Shown piece by piece: positions 52,437 to 61,823 of a stretch of DNA of 62,607 bases; the first letter of the stretch is position 1, and each line of letters starts with the position of its first letter. Source of the stretch: an uncultured delta proteobacterium (GTDB taxonomy: Bacteria > Myxococcota_A > Polyangia > Polyangiales > Polyangiaceae). The notes under the pieces are model-generated. The model ran no database searches, had not been told where the DNA came from, and worked only from the letters and a program-made list of their open reading frames with translations. The stretch spans positions 1 through 62,607 of the forward strand of contig CAIVJW010000256.1 in assembly GCA_903906315.1 (NCBI GenBank), in the 5' to 3' direction. The translations under genes and the position numbers were made by a program.

Positions 52437-54464
52437 ATGGCTGACGAGAAGATGGCTACGGTTCGCGACGTCCTCGCCGCGCAGATCGCGAACGATCCGA
52501 GCATCATCGGGGCCAAGGTCGACGGGCGCGTCGTGGACGTGCACACGCCCTTCCCCCTCCGTGAGGGCGCGCGCGTCGACCCCGTCCGCTCTTCCGATCA
52601 GGACGGCCTGCGGATCATCCGCCACTCCACGGCCCACGTCATGGCGGACGCGGTCCAGCGCCTCTTCCCCGGCACGAAGGTCACGATCGGCCCGGCGATC
52701 GCCGCCGGGTTCTACTACGACTTCGACAAGCCGAGCGGTCCGTTCACGGACGAGGATCTCGCCAAGATCGAGTCGGCGATGCGCGAGATCATCGCCGCTG
52801 GTCGCCCGTTCCGGCGGGAGCTGACGAGCCGCGACGAGGCGCACGCCCTGTTCGAGCGCATGGGCGAGTCGTACAAGCGCGAGCTGATCGACGCGATCCC
52901 CGCGAACGAGGCGATCTCGCTTTATCGGCACGGCTCGGGCGACGGCGAGTGGGTCGACCTGTGCGAGGGCCCCCACGTGCCCAGCACGTCGTTCCTGAAG
53001 GCCATCAAGCTCGTCAGCGTGGCGGGCGCGTACTGGCGCGGCGACGAGCGCAACCCGATGCTGCAGCGCATCTACGGCACGGCGTTCCCGTCGCAGAAGG
53101 CGCTCGACGCGTACCTGAAGCAGCTCGAAGAGGCGAAGGCCCGGGATCACCGGAAGCTCGGCAAAGAGCTCGATCTCTTCATGTTCCACGAGTACGCGCC
53201 GGCGATGCCGTTCCTCCTCCCGAAGGGGGCGCACGTCTACAACGGCCTCATCGAGTACGTTCGCGACCTCTACCGCACCGAGGGCTACGAGGAGGTCGTC
53301 ACCCCGCAGATCTTCGACAAGCGCCTTTTCGAGGCGAGCGGCCACTGGGCGCACTACACCGACAACATGTTCTTCGCCACGAGCCAGGACCGGCTCGAAG
53401 AGCTGTTCACGGACGAGCGCTTCGCGTCGAAGCTCGAGAAGCTGCTCGCGGCGAAGAAGGCCGGGAACGTCGGCGAAGTCAGCGAAATCATCAAGTCGGT
53501 GGTGGATCTCGCGCAGAAGCCGATGAACTGCCCGAGCCACTGCCTGATGTACAAGCACCGCCGCCGAAGCTACCGGGAGCTCCCCTGGCGGGTCGCCGAT
53601 TTCTGCCGGCTGCACCGCTACGAGCGAGGCGGCGTCGTGCACGGCATGGCGCGCGTGCGCAGCTTCGCGCAGGACGACGCCCACATCTTCTGCCCGCCGG
53701 AGAAGATGGGCGACGAGATCGACCGCTTCCTGAAGTTCTTCTATGGCGTCTACGGGGCGCTCGGCTTCAAGAAGATCGACATCAAGCTGGCGACCCGACC
53801 GGACGAGCGCATCGGCACGAACGAGCAGTGGGACATGGCCGAGGGCGCTCTCGAGCAGGTCCTGCGCAATCAGGAGCTCGCGTTCGAGTTTTCGCCCAAG
53901 GAAGGCGCGTTCTACGGACCGAAGTACGAGTTCCACGTCGAGGACGCGCTCGGTCGCTCGTGGCAGCTGGGCACGCTGCAGATCGACTACGGCCTGCCCG
54001 ATCGGTTCGAGCTCGAGTACACGGGCGCCGACGGAGCGGCGCACCGGCCAGTCATGCTCCACCGCGCCATCTACGGGTCGCTCGAGCGCTTCTTCTCGGT
54101 GTTCATCGAGCACACCGCCGGGGCGTTTCCCGTGTGGCTCGCACCCGAGCAGGCGGTCGTCGTCACCGTGAGCGAGCGCCAGACGGACTACGCTCACGAG
54201 GTCGTCGCGTACCTCGCCGGGAAGGGGCTCCGTGTCCGCGCGGACGTCGGATCCGACAAGCTCGGTGCGAAGATCCGTAACGCGCGACTCGGTCGCGTGC
54301 CGTACGTCGTGGTCGTCGGCGACAAGGAAGCCGCCGACCGCAAGGTCGCGCCCCGGTCGCGCGACCTCGACAAGGACCTCGGACCGATGCCGCTCGAGGA
54401 CTTCGCCGCGCGACTGAGCGCGGAGGCCACGCCGCCGCGGCTGCACGCCAAGGCGTCTTCTTGA
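52437..54464 (+). CDS. thrS: Threonyl-tRNA synthetase
   Basis: Class II synthetase that charges tRNA-Thr (675 residues). A TGS domain comes first, then the editing domain with HSTAHVMADAVQ, then the catalytic core with motif 1. Motif 2 contains FCRLHRYERGGVVHGM and AQDDAHIFC. The zinc-binding CPSH is at about residues 364-367 in KPMNCPSHCLMY, and motif 3 is VMLHRAIYGSLERF. The C-terminal anticodon-binding domain begins VWLAPEQAVVVTVS. The ATG at 52437 has only a weak ribosome site. infC follows after 237 bases, the usual neighbour. Confidence 0.97.
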   Translation: MADEKMATVRDVLAAQIANDPSIIGAKVDGRVVDVHTPFPLREGARVDPVRSSDQDGLRIIRHSTAHVMADAVQRLFPGTKVTIGPAIAAGFYYDFDKPSGPFTDEDLAKIESAMREIIAAGRPFRRELTSRDEAHALFERMGESYKRELIDAIPANEAISLYRHGSGDGEWVDLCEGPHVPSTSFLKAIKLVSVAGAYWRGDERNPMLQRIYGTAFPSQKALDAYLKQLEEAKARDHRKLGKELDLFMFHEYAPAMPFLLPKGAHVYNGLIEYVRDLYRTEGYEEVVTPQIFDKRLFEASGHWAHYTDNMFFATSQDRLEELFTDERFASKLEKLLAAKKAGNVGEVSEIIKSVVDLAQKPMNCPSHCLMYKHRRRSYRELPWRVADFCRLHRYERGGVVHGMARVRSFAQDDAHIFCPPEKMGDEIDRFLKFFYGVYGALGFKKIDIKLATRPDERIGTNEQWDMAEGALEQVLRNQELAFEFSPKEGAFYGPKYEFHVEDALGRSWQLGTLQIDYGLPDRFELEYTGADGAAHRPVMLHRAIYGSLERFFSVFIEHTAGAFPVWLAPEQAVVVTVSERQTDYAHEVVAYLAGKGLRVRADVGSDKLGAKIRNARLGRVPYVVVVGDKEAADRKVAPRSRDLDKDLGPMPLEDFAARLSAEATPPRLHAKASS

Positions 54465-54701
54465 CGACGCCCCGGGGGGGAGCGTCCACGGTCGGCGCGC
54501 GACGCGCGCCGGGCCTCGAGCCCATCTGCTTGCGGAGCCCGGACCGTCCCCTCGAACGGGGAATGCGTCGGCCCCGTTGCCACGCGCCCCAACTCAGGCG
54601 ACATTTGCGGCGGACCTCGGGGGGCGCGGCGCTCCGCGCGACCCAGGGCCCGCCATTCCGTTCGAATTCATCACACTAGCAAGGAGGCACCGGAACACCA
54701 C

Positions 54702-55437
<736 letters not shown>

Positions 55438-55445
<8 letters not shown>

Positions 55446-56109
55446 TCGCGCGGTCGCCAGCGGACGGGGCGCGCCTCGCGGGCGCGCCGCCTCGCTGCTG
55501 CTGGCGGCCTCGCTTACGCTCCCCTTCCCCGCCGCCGGCTTGGCCGCGCGGCGGATCTGCGACGGGATGGCCCTGATTGCAGCGAACGGGCTGTGGTCGG
55601 GGGCCGAGATCCTCTCGCCTCGGGGCGCCGCGGACCTTTCGGCGACGACCGGCCCCCTCATCGGCGTCGGCGATCCTGCCATGATCGCCCTGCCGTGGGG
55701 CGTGGACACGGGGGCCGAGGCGGACGCCATCGCCAGCCCCGTGGGCGACAAGGGCAAGAAGAAGCTGCCCGCCGCGCGACCCAGGCGAGGAATCCTCGTC
55801 CGAGCCGCCGTAATCGCGCGCGCCGTCGAGAGCGGGACGCGCCCGACCGGTGTCGCCGTGCCAGCGAGCGGTCAGCGGCCTGCCGGGCTGGCGCTGCAAG
55901 GCGTGAGCGGCTTCGGCGCGGGCCTCGCGGACGGTGACGTGCTGACGAGCGTCGGCGGGACGGCTGCGATGTCGGTCGGCGCGGTGGTGGGTGCGGTGGC
56001 AGGCGCGGTGCGCTCACGAGCGCGCGCCCTGGGCGCCGTGGTGTGGCGAGGCGACCACTCGATCGTCGTGACGGTGGAGCTCCCGCGAATCGAGCCCTCC
56101 GCGCGCTGA
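55438..56109 (+). CDS. Exported PDZ-like protein
   Basis: A 223-residue protein. The GTG at 55438 overlaps the infC stop by 8 bases. A signal-like segment (ASLLLAASLTLPFPAAG) follows a basic start. The middle is unlike anything I recognise. The C-terminal ~75 residues fit a PDZ fold of the type in GspC/HtrA relatives: LQGVSGFGAGLADGDVLTSV, then VVWRGDHSIVVTVELP. It probably acts in the periplasm. The link to infC appears to be translational coupling rather than shared function. Confidence 0.65.
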
Positions 56110-56134
56110 GGGAGGCGACGAGCGCCGACGGCGA

Positions 56135-57571
56135 TCAGTGCGGGATGAGCCCGCCGAACCACGCGCCCGCCGCGAGCAACGCAAGCGCGGCGACTGCGAG
56201 CAGCACCTTCACGGCCGTGGAGGACCCGCCGGCCCCAGCGGCCGCGAGCGCCGAGCCTGCGGAGGCCGGAGACAGCGCGGAGCGGCCCGAGCCTGGAGCG
56301 GGCGCGAGCGGCCCGCCTGGACGTGACGGGACCGCGGCCGGCAAGGCCTGCGAGCTTGGGCCCGATTGCGGCTCGTCGTCTTCGAGCGCGGCGAGGTTGC
56401 CCTCCTCGAACGCGCCGGACGGCAGCGACTGGCGGACGAGATTGTCGCCGGTCGCGGTCACGTTGATTTCGTCAGCCCAGCGACCGATGTCCTCGAAGCC
56501 GCCGAGCTTGAGCGGCTCGTCGCTGCTGGGCGGCCGCGAGACCGCCGCGGCCCCTGCGCGCTCGTCCTGAAGCGAGGTGAACTCGAGGAGCGCCTCCTCG
56601 ATGAGCTTGTCGATGATCGACGCTTTGTCGGGCACCGCCTTCTTGCGGACCGACATGGCGCTGCGGACGAGCTCGGCGATGTCCCACGCGGTGACCGGAT
56701 GGCCGAAGTGGAAGAGGAAGCCTGTGAGGTCACGCGCCAGGTCCCGGGCGGTCTGGTAGCGCTTCGCCGGGTCCTGCGCGAGTGCGCGGGCGACGATCGA
56801 CTCGAGCTCGGGCGGAACGTCGCGGTGGTACTTCGACAGCGAGGGGACGCTCGCCTGCTGGACGAGCTTCACCGTCTGGAAGTCGGACTCGCCGAGGAAG
56901 AGGCGACGGCCGGCAAGGATCTCCCACAGGATGATGCCGACGGCGAAGACGTCTGCGCGGTGATCGACCTCGCCTCCGAGCGCGGCCTCGGGCGCCAGGT
57001 AGCTGAACTTGCCCTTGATGATGCCGGCTTCGCTCTTCGCGAGCTGACTCGTGGCCTTGGCCAGGCCGAAATCCACGATCTTGATCTCGCCGTACTTCGT
57101 GATGAGCACGTTCGGCGGAGAGACGTCGCGGTGCACGATGCGGAGCGGGGCGCCGTCCGTTCCCGTGAGCTCGTGCGCGTACGAGAGGCCCTCGCACATC
57201 TTCGCGACGATGTAGACCGCGGCTTGGACCGGGAAGGCGCGGCCGCTCGCCCGCATGTACTCGATGACGCCCTTCAGGTCGGCGCCGTCGACGTACTCCA
57301 TGACGATGAAGTACGCGCTGTCGCCGACGCCGATGTCGAAGACCTGGACGACGTTCGAGTGGCTGAGGTGAGCCGAGAGGCGCGCCTCGTCCAGGAACAT
57401 CGCGATGAAGCGCTTCTTCTCGCTGAGGTGCGGCAGGACGCGCTTGATGGCGACCTGCTTCTTGAAGCCCTCGATGCTCGCGCTCTCGGCGATGAACACC
57501 TCGGCCATCCCGCCGGAGGCGAGACGTTCGAGCACGCGGTAGCGCTGCTGCGGGTGGTGGGCCTCGCTCAT
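56135..57571 (-). CDS. Membrane-anchored Ser/Thr protein kinase
   Basis: A 478-residue Hanks-type kinase with the kinase domain at about 10-285: glycine loop LASGGMAEVFIAE, K43 in VAIKRVLP, the catalytic loop VHRDVSPPNVLI (D followed by V-S-P, a common myxobacterial variant), DFGLAKA, and SYLAPEAALGG. All catalytic residues are present. A low-complexity juxtamembrane region (about 300-450) leads to a C-terminal membrane helix (VKVLLAVAALALLAAGAWFGG) with only four residues after it, so it has no outside sensor domain. It is divergent from nothing close: the SMI1-like gene lies 74 bases upstream on the same strand, so the two may be one transcript. Confidence 0.93.
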   Translation of the reverse strand: MSEAHHPQQRYRVLERLASGGMAEVFIAESASIEGFKKQVAIKRVLPHLSEKKRFIAMFLDEARLSAHLSHSNVVQVFDIGVGDSAYFIVMEYVDGADLKGVIEYMRASGRAFPVQAAVYIVAKMCEGLSYAHELTGTDGAPLRIVHRDVSPPNVLITKYGEIKIVDFGLAKATSQLAKSEAGIIKGKFSYLAPEAALGGEVDHRADVFAVGIILWEILAGRRLFLGESDFQTVKLVQQASVPSLSKYHRDVPPELESIVARALAQDPAKRYQTARDLARDLTGFLFHFGHPVTAWDIAELVRSAMSVRKKAVPDKASIIDKLIEEALLEFTSLQDERAGAAAVSRPPSSDEPLKLGGFEDIGRWADEINVTATGDNLVRQSLPSGAFEEGNLAALEDDEPQSGPSSQALPAAVPSRPGGPLAPAPGSGRSALSPASAGSALAAAGAGGSSTAVKVLLAVAALALLAAGAWFGGLIPH

Positions 57572-57645
57572 GGTCCGCCTCTACTACAACACGATCGCCG
57601 ATGGGGGGCCACGACGCGCCAGCGCCGTGTAGGTCGGACGGTGAG

Positions 57646-58224
57646 TCAAGCCGCCCGGCTCCGGCGTTCCGCGGGCACCGAGCGCGCGGCGCCCACGCCG
57701 CGGCGCGTGAGGGCGCGCCGGTCGTCGATCTCGGCGCAGACCATGTCGACGCACAGCTCGAGGAAGCTCGGGAAGTCGTCGACGTGCATGGCGACCTCGT
57801 TCGTCAGCACGACGATGCCGAGCTCGCCGTCGGGGCGCAGCGCGGTGAGGTCCCAGGCGAAGATCGTCTCGGCCTTGGCGTCGATGCCGAAGGGGACGTA
57901 GGTCGGCCGGCCCGTCGGCGCGGCGGCCGCGACGAGGTCCCCGTCCTCCAGGACCATCCGGGCAATATCGACGAAGGTGCCCCGGGATAGCGGCAGCGTC
58001 CCGAGCAGGCTGGCGCCGAGGAAGAAGCGTGGCCACCCGTCCTGGGAGGCAAGCAGCTCGCGGTAGCTCGGCGGGAGCGGGCGCCCGAGGCGCCGTTCGA
58101 CGCTGACGATGTCCCGATCGGAGGCGCCGGCGGGCGGTCGGATCGGCATTCCGCCGCGCGGATCCAGCCGCGCGAGCTCGAGCTTTCGAGCCCGGAGCTC
58201 GCTGACCGCTTCGTGCCACTGCAT
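57646..58224 (-). CDS. SMI1/KNR4-family (SUKH-type) protein
   Basis: A 192-residue soluble protein with the SMI1/KNR4 pattern in its N-terminal part: SVERRLGRPLPPSYRELLAS followed by DGWPRFF, then beta strands and a late TNEVAMHVDDFPSFLELCVD. In bacteria such proteins are often immunity partners of toxins, or stand-alone proteins of unknown role. No toxin gene is nearby. A membrane-anchored kinase gene follows 74 bases downstream on the same strand. The ATG at 58224 is chosen over an in-frame TTG 36 bases upstream. Confidence 0.8.
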   Translation of the reverse strand: MQWHEAVSELRARKLELARLDPRGGMPIRPPAGASDRDIVSVERRLGRPLPPSYRELLASQDGWPRFFLGASLLGTLPLSRGTFVDIARMVLEDGDLVAAAAPTGRPTYVPFGIDAKAETIFAWDLTALRPDGELGIVVLTNEVAMHVDDFPSFLELCVDMVCAEIDDRRALTRRGVGAARSVPAERRSRAA

Positions 58225-58303
58225 GGCGCGGACCCTACGCGCCGGGCCGCGCTGCGGCAAAAATTGGGGCGGCTCGAAGCCGAGGGGTGTCGTGTCAATT
58301 TAC

Positions 58304-58332
58304 TTGCTAGTGAAAGTCACTTTCATTATGCT
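58304..58332 (+). promoter_or_regulatory. Promoter with Fur-like 7-1-7 palindrome
   Basis: TTGCTA (58304-58309) and TATGCT (58327-58332), 17 bases apart, form a plausible -35/-10. The spacer holds a perfect palindrome TGAAAGT-C-ACTTTCA (58311-58325), the same 7-1-7 geometry as the Fur-family box (TGATAAT-N-ATTATCA). It lies in an unusually AT-rich patch 80 bases before an outer-membrane protein gene. The regulator could be Fur, Zur or another factor. Confidence 0.5.
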
Positions 58333-58411
58333 TCGGCTCGTTCCTTCGGCCCGACCGTGCCGGCGGCTCCCGCCGACGGTGGATCCGTTTCCCGGTAGGA
58401 GATCCTCGTTC

Positions 58412-59296
58412 ATGCCTGTCGTGCGCTTCCCGGACCGCGGGGCTTCGCGTGGCGCCCGGGCCGCTGCCTCCGCGCTCGCCCTCGTCACCGCCTTCCTGGC
58501 GATCGGGCCCGCTGCGGCGAACCCTCGGCCGCTGCCGTTCACCTATCCCTGGGAGACGCTCTCCAAGGGCGAGGCCGAGATCGAGCAGATCGTGGACGTC
58601 GCGCCGCTGCGCGTGTTCGAGGCCTCGGGCTCCCGCAAGACGGTGGTCGAGCCCCGGTACGAGCTGCAAACGGAGGTCGAGTACGGCATCACGGACCGGC
58701 TCGAGCTCGGGCTCTACTTCGTCGCGAAGAACGCCCCCGAGGAGGCCGGGGCCGGCGCCCCGCTCGTCTTCGATGGCCTCAAGCAGCGCCTCAGGTATCG
58801 CATCGGGAAAGAGGGGCAACTGCCCGTTGACATATCGGTTTACTTCGAGATCGCCGAGCTGCGGGACGAGCTCGAGCTCGAGGAGAAGGTCAACCTTCAG
58901 AAGCGCTTCGGCAGCCTCAAGCTGATGTCGAACTTGTGGGTGGAACAGGCGTTCGAGCGCGGGGGGAACGTCGCGCTCACGCTTCACCCGACGGTCGGGG
59001 CGACGTACCAGTTCACGCCCAACCTATGGCTCGGCGCCGAGTACTGGATGCAGGCCGAGATCCCGCTGCACGAGGCCGAGGAGGAGGGCGAGGCGAAAGG
59101 CGTGGCCCACGACAGCCCGGCCTCCTTCAACCAGCGCGCGCACCACTTCGCGGGGCCCGCGCTCTCGCTCGTCTGGGACAAGCTCTGGTGTTCCACGGGG
59201 GCGTACGCGCGGATCGACGAGTTTTCGCGCGCGATGCAGCCGGGCGACAAGCTCGGCCACCTCTACGTGCGGACCGTGATGGGGCTCCAGTTCTGA
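58412..59296 (+). CDS. Predicted outer-membrane beta-barrel protein
   Basis: A 294-residue exported protein. The ATG at 58412 has AGGAG 10 bases upstream, and a signal peptide (SALALVTAFLAIGPAAA) follows. The mature part alternates hydrophobic and polar residues like a beta-barrel (RYELQTEVEYGITDRLELGLYF, here cut to VEYGITDRLELGLYF) and ends in phenylalanine (MGLQF), as outer-membrane proteins do. No family name is secure. The next gene, a small cytochrome c-like lipoprotein, starts 14 bases after the stop, so they form an operon under the palindrome-containing promoter. Confidence 0.75.
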   Translation: MPVVRFPDRGASRGARAAASALALVTAFLAIGPAAANPRPLPFTYPWETLSKGEAEIEQIVDVAPLRVFEASGSRKTVVEPRYELQTEVEYGITDRLELGLYFVAKNAPEEAGAGAPLVFDGLKQRLRYRIGKEGQLPVDISVYFEIAELRDELELEEKVNLQKRFGSLKLMSNLWVEQAFERGGNVALTLHPTVGATYQFTPNLWLGAEYWMQAEIPLHEAEEEGEAKGVAHDSPASFNQRAHHFAGPALSLVWDKLWCSTGAYARIDEFSRAMQPGDKLGHLYVRTVMGLQF

Positions 59297-59310
59297 GGCC
59301 GGGTCGCACG

Positions 59311-59616
59311 ATGACGAGGGCGGCCGTCTGGCTCTGCGCGGCGCTGATCACGGTCGGCGGCGCTGCGGCTTGCGCGGCGCCGGTGTCGCCGGCGACGGCC
59401 GCGGCCATCGCGGCGCACCCACGCGCGGCCGAGATCTGGGGCGACAAGTGCGCGTCCTGTCACGTGCCGGTCGAGCCGGGGACGCGGACGACGGAAGCGC
59501 TGCGGGCGGCGCTGGCCAAACACCGCTCGCGCGCGCGCATCACCAGCGCCGAGTGGGACGACCTCGTGGAGTTCCTCGCTGCGGCGCCGGCGAGAACCGC
59601 GATCCCACCCCGTTAG
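59311..59616 (+). CDS. Small cytochrome c-like lipoprotein
   Basis: A 101-residue exported protein with signal and lipobox ending at C21 (AAAC). One heme-binding motif CASCH lies at 47-51, within AEIWGDKCASCHVPVEPG, as in small monoheme cytochromes. A distal methionine is not obvious, so the sixth ligand is unclear. It is 14 bases after the outer-membrane protein gene. A role in electron transfer at the envelope is likely, perhaps with that protein. Confidence 0.75.
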   Translation: MTRAAVWLCAALITVGGAAACAAPVSPATAAAIAAHPRAAEIWGDKCASCHVPVEPGTRTTEALRAALAKHRSRARITSAEWDDLVEFLAAAPARTAIPPR

Positions 59617-59689
59617 CCCCGGCGCGGACCGGGCGTCGGGCCGGCGCAAACGTGACGCGCGTGCGGGCCGGCAGTAGTGTGCCCGCGCG

Positions 59690-60040
59690 ATGCAGAAGGT
59701 CCCGCCGCTCCCGCGCGTCCTCGTGCCCCACCCCCACGTGCGCTGCGACCTCGAGGTGCTCACGGGCAGCCCGCACGTCGAGGGCTCGCGCGTGCCGGTG
59801 CGGCGGCTCTGGACGTGGCACCGCAGCGGGGTGTCGGTGGAGACGCTGTTCCGGCGGTACCCGGCGCTGACGCCCGCGGCGATCCTCGACGCGCTCGCCT
59901 TCTCGTACGACAACGAGGAGCTGCTCCGCGCGGACATCGAGCGCGAGCGCGCGCTCCTCGAGAAGAGGTCGAAGCCCTCGTTCGGCAACCAGCCGACGTC
60001 GCAGCTCCCCCTCCCCTTCGCGGAGCCTCGCAAGGGCTGA
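59690..60040 (+). CDS. DUF433-domain protein
   Basis: A 116-residue protein. Residues about 20-85 match DUF433 (LEVLTGSPHVEGSRVPVRRL, then SVETLFRRYPALTPAAILDAL), a small winged-helix-like domain often seen as the antitoxin in VapC/DUF5615 modules. Here no toxin gene is beside it and it carries a short unrelated C-terminal tail (LPLPFAEPRKG). It may be a lone regulator. It starts 73 bases after the cytochrome gene. Confidence 0.85.
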   Translation: MQKVPPLPRVLVPHPHVRCDLEVLTGSPHVEGSRVPVRRLWTWHRSGVSVETLFRRYPALTPAAILDALAFSYDNEELLRADIERERALLEKRSKPSFGNQPTSQLPLPFAEPRKG

Positions 60041-60414
60041 CGCCGTAGCAGAATGCACCGTCGGGCGGGGCCGAGCTCGGCTCTCTCCGCCTCCTCCACG
60101 AACCGGGAGCGCACACCCTACTGGCGACGGCCGAGGACGCCGATCGAACGGGGCGATGCGCATTTACAGCCCCTTCGTATTGGTGCATGACGGGCGGCGC
60201 CGCCCGCTTCTGCGACCGTGCTCACGAGCGCACGAGGGTCGTCCGGGGGGTGCGAGGGTCTGAAGCCCTCGCACGGGTCGCGAGGTTCCAGCTCATTGGC
60301 GCAGCCGACCAGAGGGAGGCTGCGTGCGCCCGCCAGGTGAAATTGGGGCTCGCTTCGAGCCTCGCAGAGCGCTCTCGAACGGGGTTCCCGTCGGTGCCGG
60401 AGGGTTTCTTCATC
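60041..60414 (+). other. 374-base gene-free region with two perfect hairpins
   Basis: No credible gene is visible. It holds a 16-base perfect palindrome (CGGGCGGCGCCGCCCG, 60191-60206) and an 8-bp stem TGCGAGGG/CCCTCGCA with a 7-base loop (60251-60273). They may be terminators for the DUF433 gene, or structure in the 5' leader of the cysteine-rich lipoprotein gene. Confidence 0.6.
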
Positions 60415-61674
60415 ATGACCATGAATCGTTGGAAGTTTGCTGCCACGCCGTTCGTCATCTTCGGGCTGGCCTCGCCGATGCTCGTCAACTGCGACGCCAT
60501 CAAGGGCGCCGCGAGCGCCATGGGCGCCGGGTGTGACGAGTTCAATACCGGCAACTTCGCCGAGCTCAAGTTCCAGGGCATGGCCCCGCAGGTCGAGGGC
60601 AAGATCAAGGGCTTCCTCTCGGCGAGCTACGACCTGAAGAAGATCCTCGTCGACATGGAGACGGGGCTGATGGCCTCGTGCGGCAAGCTCGGCAAGGACA
60701 TCGGCGTCACCGACGAGGAGATGAAGGCCGAGGCCGGCGGCGGGAAGGGCGCGGAGAAGATCTGCGGCGCGGTCGCCGCGAAGATCAGCGGCATGCTGAA
60801 GGGGAACGCCAGCGGGAAGCTCTCGCTCGAGATTGGCGCGCCGAAGTGCTCGGTCGACGTCCAGGCGATGACGAAGTGCTTCGGCGAGTGCGGCGGCGTG
60901 GTCAAGGGCGGCGAGCTCAAGGCCTCGTGCTCCGGCGGCGAGATCAGCGGCAAGTGCGACGCCGAGTGCAAGGGCGAGTGCTCGGTCGAGGCCGGCGCGT
61001 CGTGCACGGGCACCTGCTCGGCCGAGTGCTCGGGCTCCTGCGACGCCGGCTTCAGCGGCACGTGCGGCGGCAAGTGCGACGGCAAGTGCGACGGCAAGGA
61101 CTCGAAGAACAAGGCCTGCAAGGGCAAGTGCGACGGCAAGTGCGACGCGAGCGCCAAGGGATCCTGCACGGGCACCTGCGGTGGCAAGTGCTCGGGTGGC
61201 TGCAAGGCGAAGGCCGGGGCGAAGTGCGAGGGCTCGTGCTCGGGCGGCTGCTCGGTCGAGATGAAGGCGCCGAAGTGCTCGGGTGATTTCAAGCCGCCGA
61301 GCGTGAGCGTGGACTGCCAGCTCTCCTGCGCGGCGAAGGGCCTCGCCTACACCACCTGCGAGGCGCCCTCGCTCAAGGTGAAGATCGACGGCAAGGCGAA
61401 CGCGGACCTCGAGAAGCTCGTGGCGGCACTGCAGGCGGACCTGCCGGAGATCCTCAAGATCCAGCTCGGCGTCGCCAAGAAGATCGGCGTCGCGGGCGCG
61501 GCCGTCGCGAAGGCGGGCGTGGACGTCAAGGCGGCCCTCAACCCGTCGATGGGCCTGAAGGCGGCCGGCTGCATTGCCGCCGGCCTCGAGGCTTCGGTTT
61601 CGGCGTCGATGTCGATCGACGTGAACATCAAGGCGAGCGCCAGCGTCGGCGGCTCGGCCAAGGGCGGCACCTGA
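60415..61674 (+). CDS. Cysteine-rich CX3C-repeat lipoprotein
   Basis: A 419-residue exported protein. ATG 60415 has GGAGGG 10 bases upstream. A hydrophobic signal ends at C26 in MLVNC, a slightly atypical lipobox (N before C). Residues about 140-290 carry most of the protein's 33 cysteines in a strict CX3C rhythm (CDAECKGEC, CTGTCSAECSGSC, CGGKCDGKC, CKGKCDGKC, CTGTCGGKCSGGC), with Gly, Lys and Asp between. The N-terminal and C-terminal parts are helical. No known domain was recognised; metal binding or a disulfide-stabilised solenoid are possible. An imperfect hairpin follows. Confidence 0.75.
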   Translation: MTMNRWKFAATPFVIFGLASPMLVNCDAIKGAASAMGAGCDEFNTGNFAELKFQGMAPQVEGKIKGFLSASYDLKKILVDMETGLMASCGKLGKDIGVTDEEMKAEAGGGKGAEKICGAVAAKISGMLKGNASGKLSLEIGAPKCSVDVQAMTKCFGECGGVVKGGELKASCSGGEISGKCDAECKGECSVEAGASCTGTCSAECSGSCDAGFSGTCGGKCDGKCDGKDSKNKACKGKCDGKCDASAKGSCTGTCGGKCSGGCKAKAGAKCEGSCSGGCSVEMKAPKCSGDFKPPSVSVDCQLSCAAKGLAYTTCEAPSLKVKIDGKANADLEKLVAALQADLPEILKIQLGVAKKIGVAGAAVAKAGVDVKAALNPSMGLKAAGCIAAGLEASVSASMSIDVNIKASASVGGSAKGGT

Positions 61675-61689
61675 GATAGCGGGCCCGGA

Positions 61690-61715
61690 GGCCACGCCCT
61701 CCCCTGGGCGCGGCC
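61690..61715 (+). terminator. Imperfect hairpin after the cysteine-rich gene
   Basis: GGCC-A-CGCCC pairs with GGGCG-C-GGCC (9 bp with one mismatch) around a 6-base loop, 15 bases after the stop. No T-tract is present. Confidence 0.4.
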
Positions 61716-61823
61716 GTCGAGCCAGCGTCGACGTCGGCGGTCCGGAGGCGGGCCGCCGAGGTCATTTTGTGGGCAGAACGAGCGCGATCGCCGCTCGTGG
61801 CCATGGTGGGAGGAGATCGCGAC

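Noticed and set aside
60940-61270. Periodic sequence resembling a CRISPR array or minisatellite
   Set aside because: Periodicity comes from CX3C codons in an intact reading frame; there are no conserved direct repeats with spacers.
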